Shown in pieces: positions 56,445-64,000 of a stretch of 64,000 nt of DNA. The position numbers and the translations under genes are program-made. Origin of the DNA: Dyadobacter sp. CY323. Lineage in GTDB: Bacteria; Bacteroidota; Bacteroidia; Cytophagales; Spirosomataceae. Each line of letters starts with the position of its first letter. Position 1 is the first letter of the stretch. The notes beneath the pieces were generated by a model, which worked only from the letters and a program-made list of their open reading frames with translations, was not told where the DNA came from and did not search any database. The DNA is taken from positions 124,001 through 188,000 of the forward strand of contig NZ_JAJUXH010000004.1 of assembly GCF_021390245.1 (NCBI RefSeq). The letters run 5' to 3'.

Positions 56445-57020
56445 ATGATGAAGTACGCTTCCGGCTTGCTACTGGCATTTTGCCTGTTGCTTGTCTCGTA
56501 TTCAGGAAGCTATTCTGCTTATAAAAAATCATCCGGTGCCAATGCGGAGCCGGACCAGTTTCCAGTACCGGCGAATGTTCCCGGATTACTGTTTTATATT
56601 CAGCGTGACCCGAATACGAATACCATTTGTTACCAGCTTAATGTGGACGAACAGGGCCATTTAAGCGAGAAGAATCCTGTTAATATGTTCTGGATCAGAT
56701 ATCCGGAAGGAGGCGGCCGGAAGGAGCTCAATTACCTGCAACGCAAATTTGCCTATGGCATTAATGCCAAGGCTACAGGTAAATCAACCTTTGAGCTCCG
56801 ATCTGTTGCTTATTCCAAGCTGCCGTTGTACCTGCGCAGGGACAACAAAAATGAGTACCATGTTTATACCAGCATCGATAACAAGCAGTGCATTCTCTCC
56901 CGGGTATTTATCCGCATAGACGGAGGTACGTTCTGGTCGCCTAATGTATTGTACATCGAACTGAAAGGGACGGAGATCGCCACGGGAAAAACCATCGTTC
57001 AGAGAATAAAACCATCCTGA
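56445..57020 (+). CDS. DUF4833 family secreted protein
   Basis: 191 residues with a signal peptide (ASGLLLAFCLLLVSYSGSYS). The mature part NVPGLLFYIQRDPNTNTICY and NMFWIRYPEGGGRKELNYLQ matches DUF4833, a family of unknown function seen in Bacteroidota. It is placed between the PfkB kinase and the CmoA-like gene. Confidence 0.8.
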   Translation: MMKYASGLLLAFCLLLVSYSGSYSAYKKSSGANAEPDQFPVPANVPGLLFYIQRDPNTNTICYQLNVDEQGHLSEKNPVNMFWIRYPEGGGRKELNYLQRKFAYGINAKATGKSTFELRSVAYSKLPLYLRRDNKNEYHVYTSIDNKQCILSRVFIRIDGGTFWSPNVLYIELKGTEIATGKTIVQRIKPS

Positions 57021-57130
57021 AAAATTAGTCTTCTAGCAAAGGTTACGGAGTAAGTTTAGATATTTGGAACAGAAATTTTCGATTCAAGCGAAAAGCATCC
57101 TGAAAATCTAACTTAAACAATCCTTAACTC

Positions 57131-57883
57131 ATGGAGAATGCGGGAAATCCGAATCAGGATCAGGTCTTTAAAGACGAGATCACCAAAGTATCCGACTTCA
57201 AATTCGGTACCGGGGTGGTTAAAGTCTTTGACGATATGGTCAGCCGGTCTGTGCCCTTTTACAATGAAATGCAGCGAATGCTGGGCGAAATTGCCGCAGA
57301 TCATGCCAAAGAAGGTTCGTGCGTCTACGACCTGGGGTGTTCTACCGGTACAACCCTCATTGAGATAGACAAACTGATCCCGTCGGACGTGAAGTTTGTA
57401 GGCATCGACGAGTCTCCCGAAATGCTGGATAAATGCGACATCAAGTTGAAGGAAGCAGGATTTGTCCGTACGTATGACCTCATAGCGGGCGATTTACATC
57501 AGGAAGAACTTCCGATCGAAAATGCCTCGGTCGTTATCCTTTGCCTCACATTGCAGTTTGTCCGTCCGCTTTTCCGCGAAAGGTTGCTCCGCAATATTTA
57601 TAAAGGGTTGAATCCGGGCGGCGTTCTCCTGCTCGCTGAGAAGGTTTTAACGGAGCATTCTCAATTTAATCGCGATTTCATAAAGTATTATTACAACTAT
57701 AAACGTCGTAACCATTACAGCGAACTTGAAATTTCTCAGAAAAGGGAAGCGCTCGAAAACGTTTTGATCCCATATAAGCTATCTGAAAATACGCTCCTGT
57801 TGAAGGAAGCCGGTTTCACGGATTGTGAAGTCTTTTTCAAATGGTATAATTTTTCAGGAATGATAGCTTATAAAAAATCATGA
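57131..57883 (+). CDS. CmoA-like carboxy-SAM synthase / class-I methyltransferase
   Basis: 250 residues with strong likeness to CmoA, which makes carboxy-S-adenosylmethionine from SAM and prephenate for tRNA wobble modification. SAM loop VYDLGCSTGT, IENASVVILCLTLQF, IYKGLNPGGVLLL, and the distinctive YSELEISQKREALENV. No CmoB partner lies in the window; instead the gene overlaps (ATGA) an ICMT-like membrane methyltransferase. The stretch upstream (57021-57130) holds no clear motif. Confidence 0.82.
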   Translation: MENAGNPNQDQVFKDEITKVSDFKFGTGVVKVFDDMVSRSVPFYNEMQRMLGEIAADHAKEGSCVYDLGCSTGTTLIEIDKLIPSDVKFVGIDESPEMLDKCDIKLKEAGFVRTYDLIAGDLHQEELPIENASVVILCLTLQFVRPLFRERLLRNIYKGLNPGGVLLLAEKVLTEHSQFNRDFIKYYYNYKRRNHYSELEISQKREALENVLIPYKLSENTLLLKEAGFTDCEVFFKWYNFSGMIAYKKS

Positions 57884-58611
57884 TCGCAATCGGCAATTTC
57901 ATTTTCAAATACAGGAATAACTTGTTTATTTTTTTATACCTGCTTCTTTTTGTTCCGTCTCCCATGCTTTTTGCGCCGGAGATGTTTGGAGAGAAGTATT
58001 ATTTATACCCGATCATTCTTGGTTTGTTGATCACATTCGCCGGTGAAATTATCCGCGGAATTACCATCGGACTGGCGTACATCATCCGGGGCGGGAAAGA
58101 CAAGAAAGTGTATGCCGAAAAGCTCGTGACCGAAGGTATTTTCAGGCATTGCCGCAACCCGCTTTATGTCGGCAATATTCTGATGTTGCTTGGGGTTGGG
58201 GTGCTGGCCAACTCGCTGATTTATGTGGCGGTTGTGATGCCGGTATTCCTGTTTATTTATCAGGCCATCGTGCTTGCTGAAGAGAACTTTCTGCGGAATA
58301 AGTTTGGAGCCCAGTTTGATGCATATTGCAGTAAAGTGAACCGCTGGCTGATTAATTTCAGTGGGTTTTCTTCCACCTTAAATGGCATGCATTTCAATTA
58401 CAAGCGCTGGCTTTTAAAGGAATACAATACGTTACTGGTTTGGCTGATCGGAATATTTGCATTGTTGATCTTTAAATATCCACAACTCACCCCGGACAGT
58501 GAAAACAGGATCATTTTGTTTGGTATAATTGTTATCGTATTAGGTGCAATGTACGGTTACATCCGCTATTTGAAAAAGTCCGGCAAGATGACGGACGGCA
58601 TTGCGCCCTAA
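57880..58611 (+). CDS. Isoprenylcysteine/phospholipid methyltransferase-like membrane protein
   Basis: 243 residues, several membrane helices (LFIFLYLLLFVPSPMLF, YPIILGLLITFAGEII, ILMLLGVGVLANSLIYVAVV, TLLVWLIGIFALLIF). The motif RHCRNPLYVGNILMLLG followed by EENFLRNKFGAQFDAYCSKV is the ICMT/PEMT SAM-binding pattern. Such enzymes methylate carboxyl or amine groups on membrane lipids or lipidated proteins. Overlap with the CmoA-like gene suggests linked function. Confidence 0.82.
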   Translation: MIAIGNFIFKYRNNLFIFLYLLLFVPSPMLFAPEMFGEKYYLYPIILGLLITFAGEIIRGITIGLAYIIRGGKDKKVYAEKLVTEGIFRHCRNPLYVGNILMLLGVGVLANSLIYVAVVMPVFLFIYQAIVLAEENFLRNKFGAQFDAYCSKVNRWLINFSGFSSTLNGMHFNYKRWLLKEYNTLLVWLIGIFALLIFKYPQLTPDSENRIILFGIIVIVLGAMYGYIRYLKKSGKMTDGIAP

Positions 58612-58631
58612 CAAAAACTCAACAGAAGACC

Positions 58632-59909
58632 ATGAATATCGTAATCATAGGAGGCGGATTTGCAGGTGTCAATCTTGCGATTGACCTGGCAAAGAGTAAA
58701 AAGTTTGACGTCACGCTTGTTGATAAGAATAACTACAATTTCTTTCCGCCGCTGATCTACCAGGTTGCGACCGCTTTTCTGGAACCTTCGAGCATTAGTT
58801 ACCCATTCAGGAAACTGTTTTCGGGTAAAAAAAACCTGCATTTCCGGTTAGGAGAACTGCTTAAAGTGGTGCCTGAGGAGAACCGGATCGTACTTTCAAA
58901 TGGTGAATTGAATTACGATTTTCTGGTATTCGCTACCGGGGCGGAGACCAATTTTTTCGGGATGGAAAATGTAAAACGCAATTCTACCCCGATGAAAACC
59001 CTAGAAGATGCCATTGGTATGCGGAACAAGCTGCTTTCCCAAATGGAGAAAGCGACGATCTGCAACGATCCGGCCGAGGTGAAACGTCTGCTGACGGTCG
59101 TGATCGCAGGCGGCGGACCTACCGGGGTGGAGATATCAGGCATGTTTGCTGAAATGCGGAATGGCATTCTGCGTAAAGAATATCCGGACCTAGCGGGGAA
59201 AGGAAGTGAAATTTACCTGGTCGACGGTGGAAATGCCTTGCTTTCACCAATGAGTGTGAAGTCGCAGCAGGATACATTTAATGAGCTTAATGAACTGGGC
59301 GTCAAGATCCGGCTGAACACGCATGTTGTTGATTTCGTAGACGATAAAGTCATTTTCTCGGAAGGAGAAGCCATTGAGTCCAAAACCCTGATCTGGGCGG
59401 CAGGTGTTACCGGAATGGTGTTTGAGGGCATTCCGCCCGAAGCGTACGGACGCGGCCGGCGCTTGCTGGTTGACGCCCACAACAAAGTGAACAGCACATA
59501 CAACATTTATGCGATCGGTGACTGCTGCCTTCAGACGACCGATGAGAAATTCCCGAATGGCCACCCGCAGGTAGCCCAGGTTGCCATCCAGCAGGGAAAA
59601 AATCTGGCGAAAAATTTTGTGAACATCGCTGAACAGCTTCCATTGAAACCGTTTACCTATTATGATAAAGGATCGATGGCGATAATCGGTCGGGCCAAAG
59701 CAGTGGTGGATATGCCGTCTCCGAAGGTACATTTCAATGGGGTGATTGCCTGGCTGGCCTGGCTTTTCATTCACCTTATTTCATTGATCAACCACCGTAA
59801 CAGGATCAAAACTTTGTATAACTGGATGGTGGCTTATTTTACAAAAGATCAGTCTCTCAGAATGATCATAAAGCCGGCGGCACGCGAAGAAAAAGTCGAA
59901 TCCGTTTAG
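58632..59909 (+). CDS. Type II NADH dehydrogenase-like FAD oxidoreductase
   Basis: 425 residues. FAD dinucleotide motif IIGGGFAGVNLA at the N-terminus, NADH motif VIAGGGPTGVEISG in the middle, and IYAIGDCCLQ near the FAD site, with an amphipathic C-terminal region (VIAWLAWLFIHLISLI) for membrane attachment. Feeds NADH electrons into quinone without pumping protons. Its place in the lipid run is probably coincidental. Confidence 0.9.
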   Translation: MNIVIIGGGFAGVNLAIDLAKSKKFDVTLVDKNNYNFFPPLIYQVATAFLEPSSISYPFRKLFSGKKNLHFRLGELLKVVPEENRIVLSNGELNYDFLVFATGAETNFFGMENVKRNSTPMKTLEDAIGMRNKLLSQMEKATICNDPAEVKRLLTVVIAGGGPTGVEISGMFAEMRNGILRKEYPDLAGKGSEIYLVDGGNALLSPMSVKSQQDTFNELNELGVKIRLNTHVVDFVDDKVIFSEGEAIESKTLIWAAGVTGMVFEGIPPEAYGRGRRLLVDAHNKVNSTYNIYAIGDCCLQTTDEKFPNGHPQVAQVAIQQGKNLAKNFVNIAEQLPLKPFTYYDKGSMAIIGRAKAVVDMPSPKVHFNGVIAWLAWLFIHLISLINHRNRIKTLYNWMVAYFTKDQSLRMIIKPAAREEKVESV

Positions 59910-60089
59910 GAATTCAATTTCGACGTTTAACGTTAGCAGTTTAAGAAAAAACACTGAATTTGGTTTCCGGCAGGTTGCCGGTGAGTCCGCATCTTATTGT
60001 TTCTGAGTACTAGTGCCTTGCCTTTCTGGCTGCGCGTTATTTTGGACGAGAGATCGGGCCGGAAGATCAGTGTATTAAATTAAAAAAAC

Positions 60090-62495
60090 ATGGAACCGAT
60101 TACAATTGACGTAACACAAGAATCCCCTCTCGGTCTCCTGCAAATAGACACTTCTATTTCTTTTAAGCCTTTCATCGATTTTCTGGAAAGAAAAGCCGAT
60201 GAGGAACGGACCGTTAAGCGTACATTTTTCGAAATGGTGCTTGGCAAACTGAGGGCAAACCCTGCATTCAGCGAGAAAATCCCGCTGGAAGATATTGGCA
60301 GGTACAAAGAAGAACTAAGTCTGATTTACGGCATGTTAATGCCGCCGATTGCAGACGAGAAGGATGTTTGCTGGGCGATGAGCGCACCGGTTAATCCGGT
60401 CGTATTTTATGGAACATCCGGATTTTATGATCTGCTGATGGACTCCCACACCGGTGGTATCCGCTGCGATCTGGAACACGATGACAACGTGGATACGAAA
60501 ACCCATAAGCTGCAGATGCTCTATTCGATCATTCTCGAAAGATGTTATGATCTGCCGGAAATATACAAGCACGAGCTGATTGTAAGCCTGAAAGATGAGA
60601 AATCAGGGCTGCAGAAATATTATAAGCTGAATATCGATACCCGTTTTTGTGAAATTTATCCCAAAGACGTGTTACCGAAACTGGATCTGGATGCAGTGAG
60701 GAACGAGATGCACGACTCGTTTGACATCGACCGGATGACCGAAATCCTTCCATTGTCGCTTTTCCGTTTCGAAGGATTTTCTGTGATCACATTAAAGGAT
60801 GTGACGGCTGAACATGCAGTGGAAAGTATCAAGAATACGATACTCGACCGTGCTTCCATTGATTCGCATACTTATTTCACCCAGGTTACTTCGGCGTTAA
60901 AAATGCTGACTGGCGATGACCAGTTTAATTTCGGCTCCATGCCCATTTTGCGGGTAAACAACAAACTTGTTTTCAACCGCGGGAACGTACTTTACAGCAA
61001 GCTGATGAATGCGGCCACCGAAAACGGGATGGCCGAATCCATGTACCTCGGTATGGCCGACGAGTATCTGAAAGCTCCCAAACCGATGCTAGTCCATGAA
61101 CTGACGCAGGAGTTTGCCAATAAGAAAGATTTTGGGAAACTGCTTTACAACGACGGTGTGAGGTCATACGCGTTACTGCCGGTGTTTTATGACAATAAGG
61201 TGGTTGGCCTGCTGGAAGTGTTTTCAAAAAATCCGAATGCAGTGAATGAGCCTGTGCTCCACAAACTGGACGTTGCACTTCCGCTCCTTGCGCAGATTTT
61301 CAAGAATTACATTGATGAATTTAATGCGGGAATCGACAATGTGATCCGGGAGAAATTCACATCGTTACAACCTGCCGTACAATGGCGTTTCCGGGAAACG
61401 GCCTGGCATTACATGCGCGACAAAGCATTGAGTCCCAATAATGCAGCGATCGAAGATATTCATTTCAAAAACGTGTATCCGCTTTACGGGGCTATTGATA
61501 TCCGGAATTCAACGATTGAAAGAAATATCGCATTAAAGCAGGATCTAAACCTTCAATTCACATTATTGATAGAAACCTTTACTGTTCTTAAGAAAAGCCT
61601 TGGATTTGGTCTGGCTGATGAAATGATCTTCAAATGCAGAAAATGGCTGGAAGAGATCAACGACGCAGCAACCGACAACGATGAAATGAAGGTGAGGGAT
61701 TTTCTGGAACTTGAAGCCCATCCGTTTTTGCAGCATTTTAAAGAAGAAAGTCTGCTGCGCAGTTTTGGCAGGGAAAAAGAAGATGAAGGCGAGGTACTGC
61801 TCCGAAAACGCATCGACGAATATTTTGCTGTAATCGACGAATATAATGGAGAAGCCAATTCGAACAGAAAGGCGCTGGAAGCTTCCATGCAGATGATCAA
61901 TTCCTCCGTGAACCTATATCTTGACCTGTTTCGCCAGGAGATCCAGCAATCGTACCCGACCTACTTTGAAAAGTTCAGGACAGATGGGATTGAATATGAT
62001 ATTTACATTGGCCAATCCATTGAGCCTGAAAAGAAATTCAGCGAGTTGTATTTGAAAAACATCCGGTTGTGGCAACTCACGTCGATGGCCGCCATTACCC
62101 GGATCACGCATTCCCTGATCCCGCAAATGCAGAGAAGACTGGAAACGACGCAGCTGATTTTTATCAATTCCAGCAGTATTGACATCAGTTTCCGGGATGA
62201 CGAACGACGTTTTGACGTGGAAGGAGCCTACAACATCCGTTACCAGGTGATCAAAAAACGCATTGATAAAGTACACATAAAAGGTACCGGAGAACGGCTG
62301 ACGCAACCCGGCAAAATCGCGATGGTTTATTTCAACAACAAGTCAGCAGAAGAATATGTGGGCTACGTCCGGTATTTACAGGAAAAAAATACTTTATTGA
62401 ATGATCTGGAATTTCTCGATCTTGAAGAACTGCAGGGTGTTACCGGGTTGAAAGCGTTACGGGTAGGTGTGAACCTGGATGCGACCTGGGATTGA
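60090..62495 (+). CDS. Large GAF-domain signalling-like protein, function unknown
   Basis: 801 residues, soluble, no signal or membrane segment. A GAF-like domain is visible at about 290-410 (FGKLLYNDGVRSYALLPVFY, DNKVVGLLEVFS). Further on, YGAIDIRNSTIER (Asp470) resembles the first metal-site motif of class III nucleotidyl cyclases, but no second motif is clear. A long helical region follows and a C-terminal beta-rich domain of about 100 residues (IRYQVIKKRIDKVHIKGTGE). The HD-DUF5706 effector-like gene lies 39 bases downstream in the same direction. Confidence 0.65.
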   Translation: MEPITIDVTQESPLGLLQIDTSISFKPFIDFLERKADEERTVKRTFFEMVLGKLRANPAFSEKIPLEDIGRYKEELSLIYGMLMPPIADEKDVCWAMSAPVNPVVFYGTSGFYDLLMDSHTGGIRCDLEHDDNVDTKTHKLQMLYSIILERCYDLPEIYKHELIVSLKDEKSGLQKYYKLNIDTRFCEIYPKDVLPKLDLDAVRNEMHDSFDIDRMTEILPLSLFRFEGFSVITLKDVTAEHAVESIKNTILDRASIDSHTYFTQVTSALKMLTGDDQFNFGSMPILRVNNKLVFNRGNVLYSKLMNAATENGMAESMYLGMADEYLKAPKPMLVHELTQEFANKKDFGKLLYNDGVRSYALLPVFYDNKVVGLLEVFSKNPNAVNEPVLHKLDVALPLLAQIFKNYIDEFNAGIDNVIREKFTSLQPAVQWRFRETAWHYMRDKALSPNNAAIEDIHFKNVYPLYGAIDIRNSTIERNIALKQDLNLQFTLLIETFTVLKKSLGFGLADEMIFKCRKWLEEINDAATDNDEMKVRDFLELEAHPFLQHFKEESLLRSFGREKEDEGEVLLRKRIDEYFAVIDEYNGEANSNRKALEASMQMINSSVNLYLDLFRQEIQQSYPTYFEKFRTDGIEYDIYIGQSIEPEKKFSELYLKNIRLWQLTSMAAITRITHSLIPQMQRRLETTQLIFINSSSIDISFRDDERRFDVEGAYNIRYQVIKKRIDKVHIKGTGERLTQPGKIAMVYFNNKSAEEYVGYVRYLQEKNTLLNDLEFLDLEELQGVTGLKALRVGVNLDATWD

Positions 62496-62534
62496 GCCTT
62501 GCGGTGATCAGCCCATCGATATCACGTTATCTCT

Positions 62535-63776
62535 ATGAATTACCACCATCGGCTCGAAAAGGTTAAGCATCATGTTCAACAGTTTTTCGGGACAAAATCG
62601 CTGTCTCAACTCAGTTATCACAATCTCTCCCATACCGAGTCGGTGGTGGCCAATGCGGTCCGGATCGCCAATCATTATCAGCTGGACGACCGCGACACAT
62701 TCGTTGTTGTAACTGCCGCCTGGTTTCACGACTCTGGGTATAGCAGTGGTGAGGCCGAGCAGCACGAAAAGCGCGGTGCAGAGCTGGCTTCCGCTTTTCT
62801 CCGAGAGGACGGTATCGATGAAAGCGTGATCTCTGAGGTTGCAGGATGCATTTTGGCGACGATATGGCCGCAATCCCCCACGAATTTGTTACAGGAGATC
62901 GTCTGCGATTCGGACCTGTTTCACCTGGGAACGCCTGAATTCAGTGAATGGAATAAGCTGGTTCGTAAGGAAGCCGAGCAAAGATCAGGCAGGAAAATCG
63001 ATAAGTCGGAGTGGCGCAAGAACACGATCAGGCTTTTTGAAACCCATCATTACCATACGGATTACTGCCGCGAGCTGCTCGATAAGCAGAAAAGAAAGAA
63101 TCTCGAAAAGCTGAGAGAAAAAGTACGTGAAGAGCGGGAGGAAGAGAAGCAGGCAGAAGAGGAGGTGATTTTGGCAAAGTCAAAATACGAGGAACCCGCA
63201 TTGGTGGAGATTCAGGAAATCAAAAAACAAAAAGACAAGTCGGACCGGCCGGATAAAGGCATAGAAACCATGTTCCGGATCAGTTCAAATAACCACCAGA
63301 GGCTGAGCGATATGGCTGATAACAAGGCACATATCATGATCACCACCACTTCTATTATCATATCCGTATTACTCAGTGTTTTGATCAGAAGACTTGAAGA
63401 TAATGCATATCTGATCATTCCAACAACGCTTCTACTGACGGTTTGTATGATTACAATGGTATTTTCCATCTTGTCGACCCGGCCCAGCATTCCGCACGGG
63501 ACTTTTACGCAGGAGGATATCGATACCAAAAATGTAAACCTGCTGTTTTTCGGGAATTTTTACAGAATGTCGTTCAACGACTATTCGGCCGGAATGCAGC
63601 GGATGATGAATGACCGGGAGTTTCTGTACGGTAGTCTCACCAAAGATGTTTATTCACAAGGAGTTGTACTGGGGAAAAAGTACCGTCTGCTAAGGGTCGG
63701 GTATAATGTATTTATGTTTGGTATCGTGGCTTCCGTGCTCGCATTTATCATCGCCTCACTTGTTTTCGAACATTAA
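62535..63776 (+). CDS. HD-domain plus Pycsar-effector-type (DUF5706) transmembrane protein
   Basis: 413 residues in three parts. Residues 1-180: HD phosphohydrolase with His33 (LSHTES), His65-Asp66 (AWFHDSGY) and Asp125/127 (CDSDLFH). Residues about 185-215: charged coiled coil (KLREKVREEREEEKQ). Residues about 245-413: DUF5706, the domain of the PycTM effectors, beginning RLSDMADNKAHIMI, with helices at about 267-284, 291-313 and a last at about 390-410. PycTM effectors respond to cCMP or cUMP in phage defence. The HD part could degrade the nucleotide signal. Confidence 0.85.
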   Translation: MNYHHRLEKVKHHVQQFFGTKSLSQLSYHNLSHTESVVANAVRIANHYQLDDRDTFVVVTAAWFHDSGYSSGEAEQHEKRGAELASAFLREDGIDESVISEVAGCILATIWPQSPTNLLQEIVCDSDLFHLGTPEFSEWNKLVRKEAEQRSGRKIDKSEWRKNTIRLFETHHYHTDYCRELLDKQKRKNLEKLREKVREEREEEKQAEEEVILAKSKYEEPALVEIQEIKKQKDKSDRPDKGIETMFRISSNNHQRLSDMADNKAHIMITTTSIIISVLLSVLIRRLEDNAYLIIPTTLLLTVCMITMVFSILSTRPSIPHGTFTQEDIDTKNVNLLFFGNFYRMSFNDYSAGMQRMMNDREFLYGSLTKDVYSQGVVLGKKYRLLRVGYNVFMFGIVASVLAFIIASLVFEH

Positions 63777-63786
63777 ACCTTACATA

Positions 63787-64000
63787 ATGAGGATGCTGCG
63801 ACCCTGGATATCGAATTTGCTGATCGCCTGTTCCTTACTCGGCTGTAACCCGACGGAAAAAAAGGAAGTGGCGGGGCAGGATTATGATCTCGAAAATCCG
63901 GACAAGTTCAACATGCCGGAAAGTCTGTTTGAAATATCGGGCATTACCTTGCTGGATGGCAAAAGTGATACCATCTATGCGGTTCAGGATGAGGAAGGAA
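63787..64000 (+). CDS. Lipoprotein, SdiA-regulated-domain-like (N-terminal part only)
   Basis: From ATG 63787 to the right edge, 71 residues. Lipoprotein signal WISNLLIACSLLGC (lipid Cys20). The start of the mature part, NMPESLFEISGITLLDG and DTIYAVQDEEG, matches the SdiA-regulated domain, a beta-propeller-like family. The rest lies outside the window. Confidence 0.7.
   Translation, partial: MRMLRPWISNLLIACSLLGCNPTEKKEVAGQDYDLENPDKFNMPESLFEISGITLLDGKSDTIYAVQDEEG

Noticed and set aside
59961..59985. Small CCGGCA/TGCCGG hairpin after the NADH dehydrogenase gene
   Set aside because: Only six pairs with no T run; too weak to call a terminator.

Overview
The window comes from a Bacteroidota chromosome, most likely Cytophagales/Spirosomaceae (Dyadobacter-like; the genus is inferred from overall gene style, not proven). 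Evidence is a SusC/SusD pair with an ECF sigma/FecR pair, -7 boxes of the Bacteroidota type TAnnTTTG, an S16 protein with a long acidic tail, DUF5686, DUF4403 and DUF4833 proteins, a PTPS-family enzyme next to lpxB, and starts without Shine-Dalgarno sequences. No tRNA, rRNA, insertion sequence, prophage or CRISPR array was seen.

Layout. 1-10.4 kb is a glycan-use locus. SusD (cut by the left edge), SusC, FecR and the sigma factor lie on the minus strand; a GH76 mannanase faces a GH29 alpha-L-fucosidase, followed by a glycosylasparaginase. A decayed toxin/antitoxin pair sits between the last two. 10.5-13.2 kb holds a three-gene set: a glycosyltransferase-like protein, an ABC ATPase and a membrane partner. 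13.2-20.3 kb holds two SDR enzymes (one is FabG), a von Willebrand-like membrane protein, and DUF2279, DUF2027-Smr and DUF4403 proteins. 20.4-20.8 kb is RNase P RNA (rnpB). 20.9-24.6 kb has an OmpA protein and rpsP-rimM-trmD. 24.6-36.9 kb is mixed housekeeping: acetyltransferase, pseudouridine synthase, PLP enzyme, CPA2 antiporter, sufB, hldD, a pterin synthase, lpxB, a thioredoxin-like lipoprotein, a Uma2 nuclease-like protein and a secreted amidotransferase-like protein. 37-44.4 kb has a Crp/Fnr regulator with an alpha/beta hydrolase, a Tat-exported toroid-like protein, an amidase, a 61-residue membrane protein with its own promoter and terminator, ApbE, and a TetR regulator with a large palindrome.

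From 45.0 kb to the right edge every gene is on the plus strand, many overlapping. The run starts with serine palmitoyltransferase, a GNAT-fold protein resembling bacterial ceramide synthase, and a CerR-like reductase: a bacterial ceramide pathway. It continues with DUF5686, a nucleotidyltransferase, an ATP-grasp enzyme resembling inositol-phosphate kinases, a CDP-alcohol phosphotransferase, a flippase-like membrane protein, a HAD protein, a PfkB kinase, DUF4833, a CmoA-like enzyme, an ICMT/PEMT-like membrane methyltransferase and a type II NADH dehydrogenase. My inference is that this is a ceramide plus phospho-headgroup pathway whose headgroup is unknown. It ends with an 801-residue GAF protein and an HD-Pycsar-effector (DUF5706) fusion, then an SdiA-regulated-like lipoprotein cut by the edge.

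Non-coding structure of note: two intergenic arrays of degenerate 7-base repeats in inverted arrangement (32531-32635 and 54598-54755), a 23-base inverted repeat at 30948-31003, and several clear promoters and terminators.
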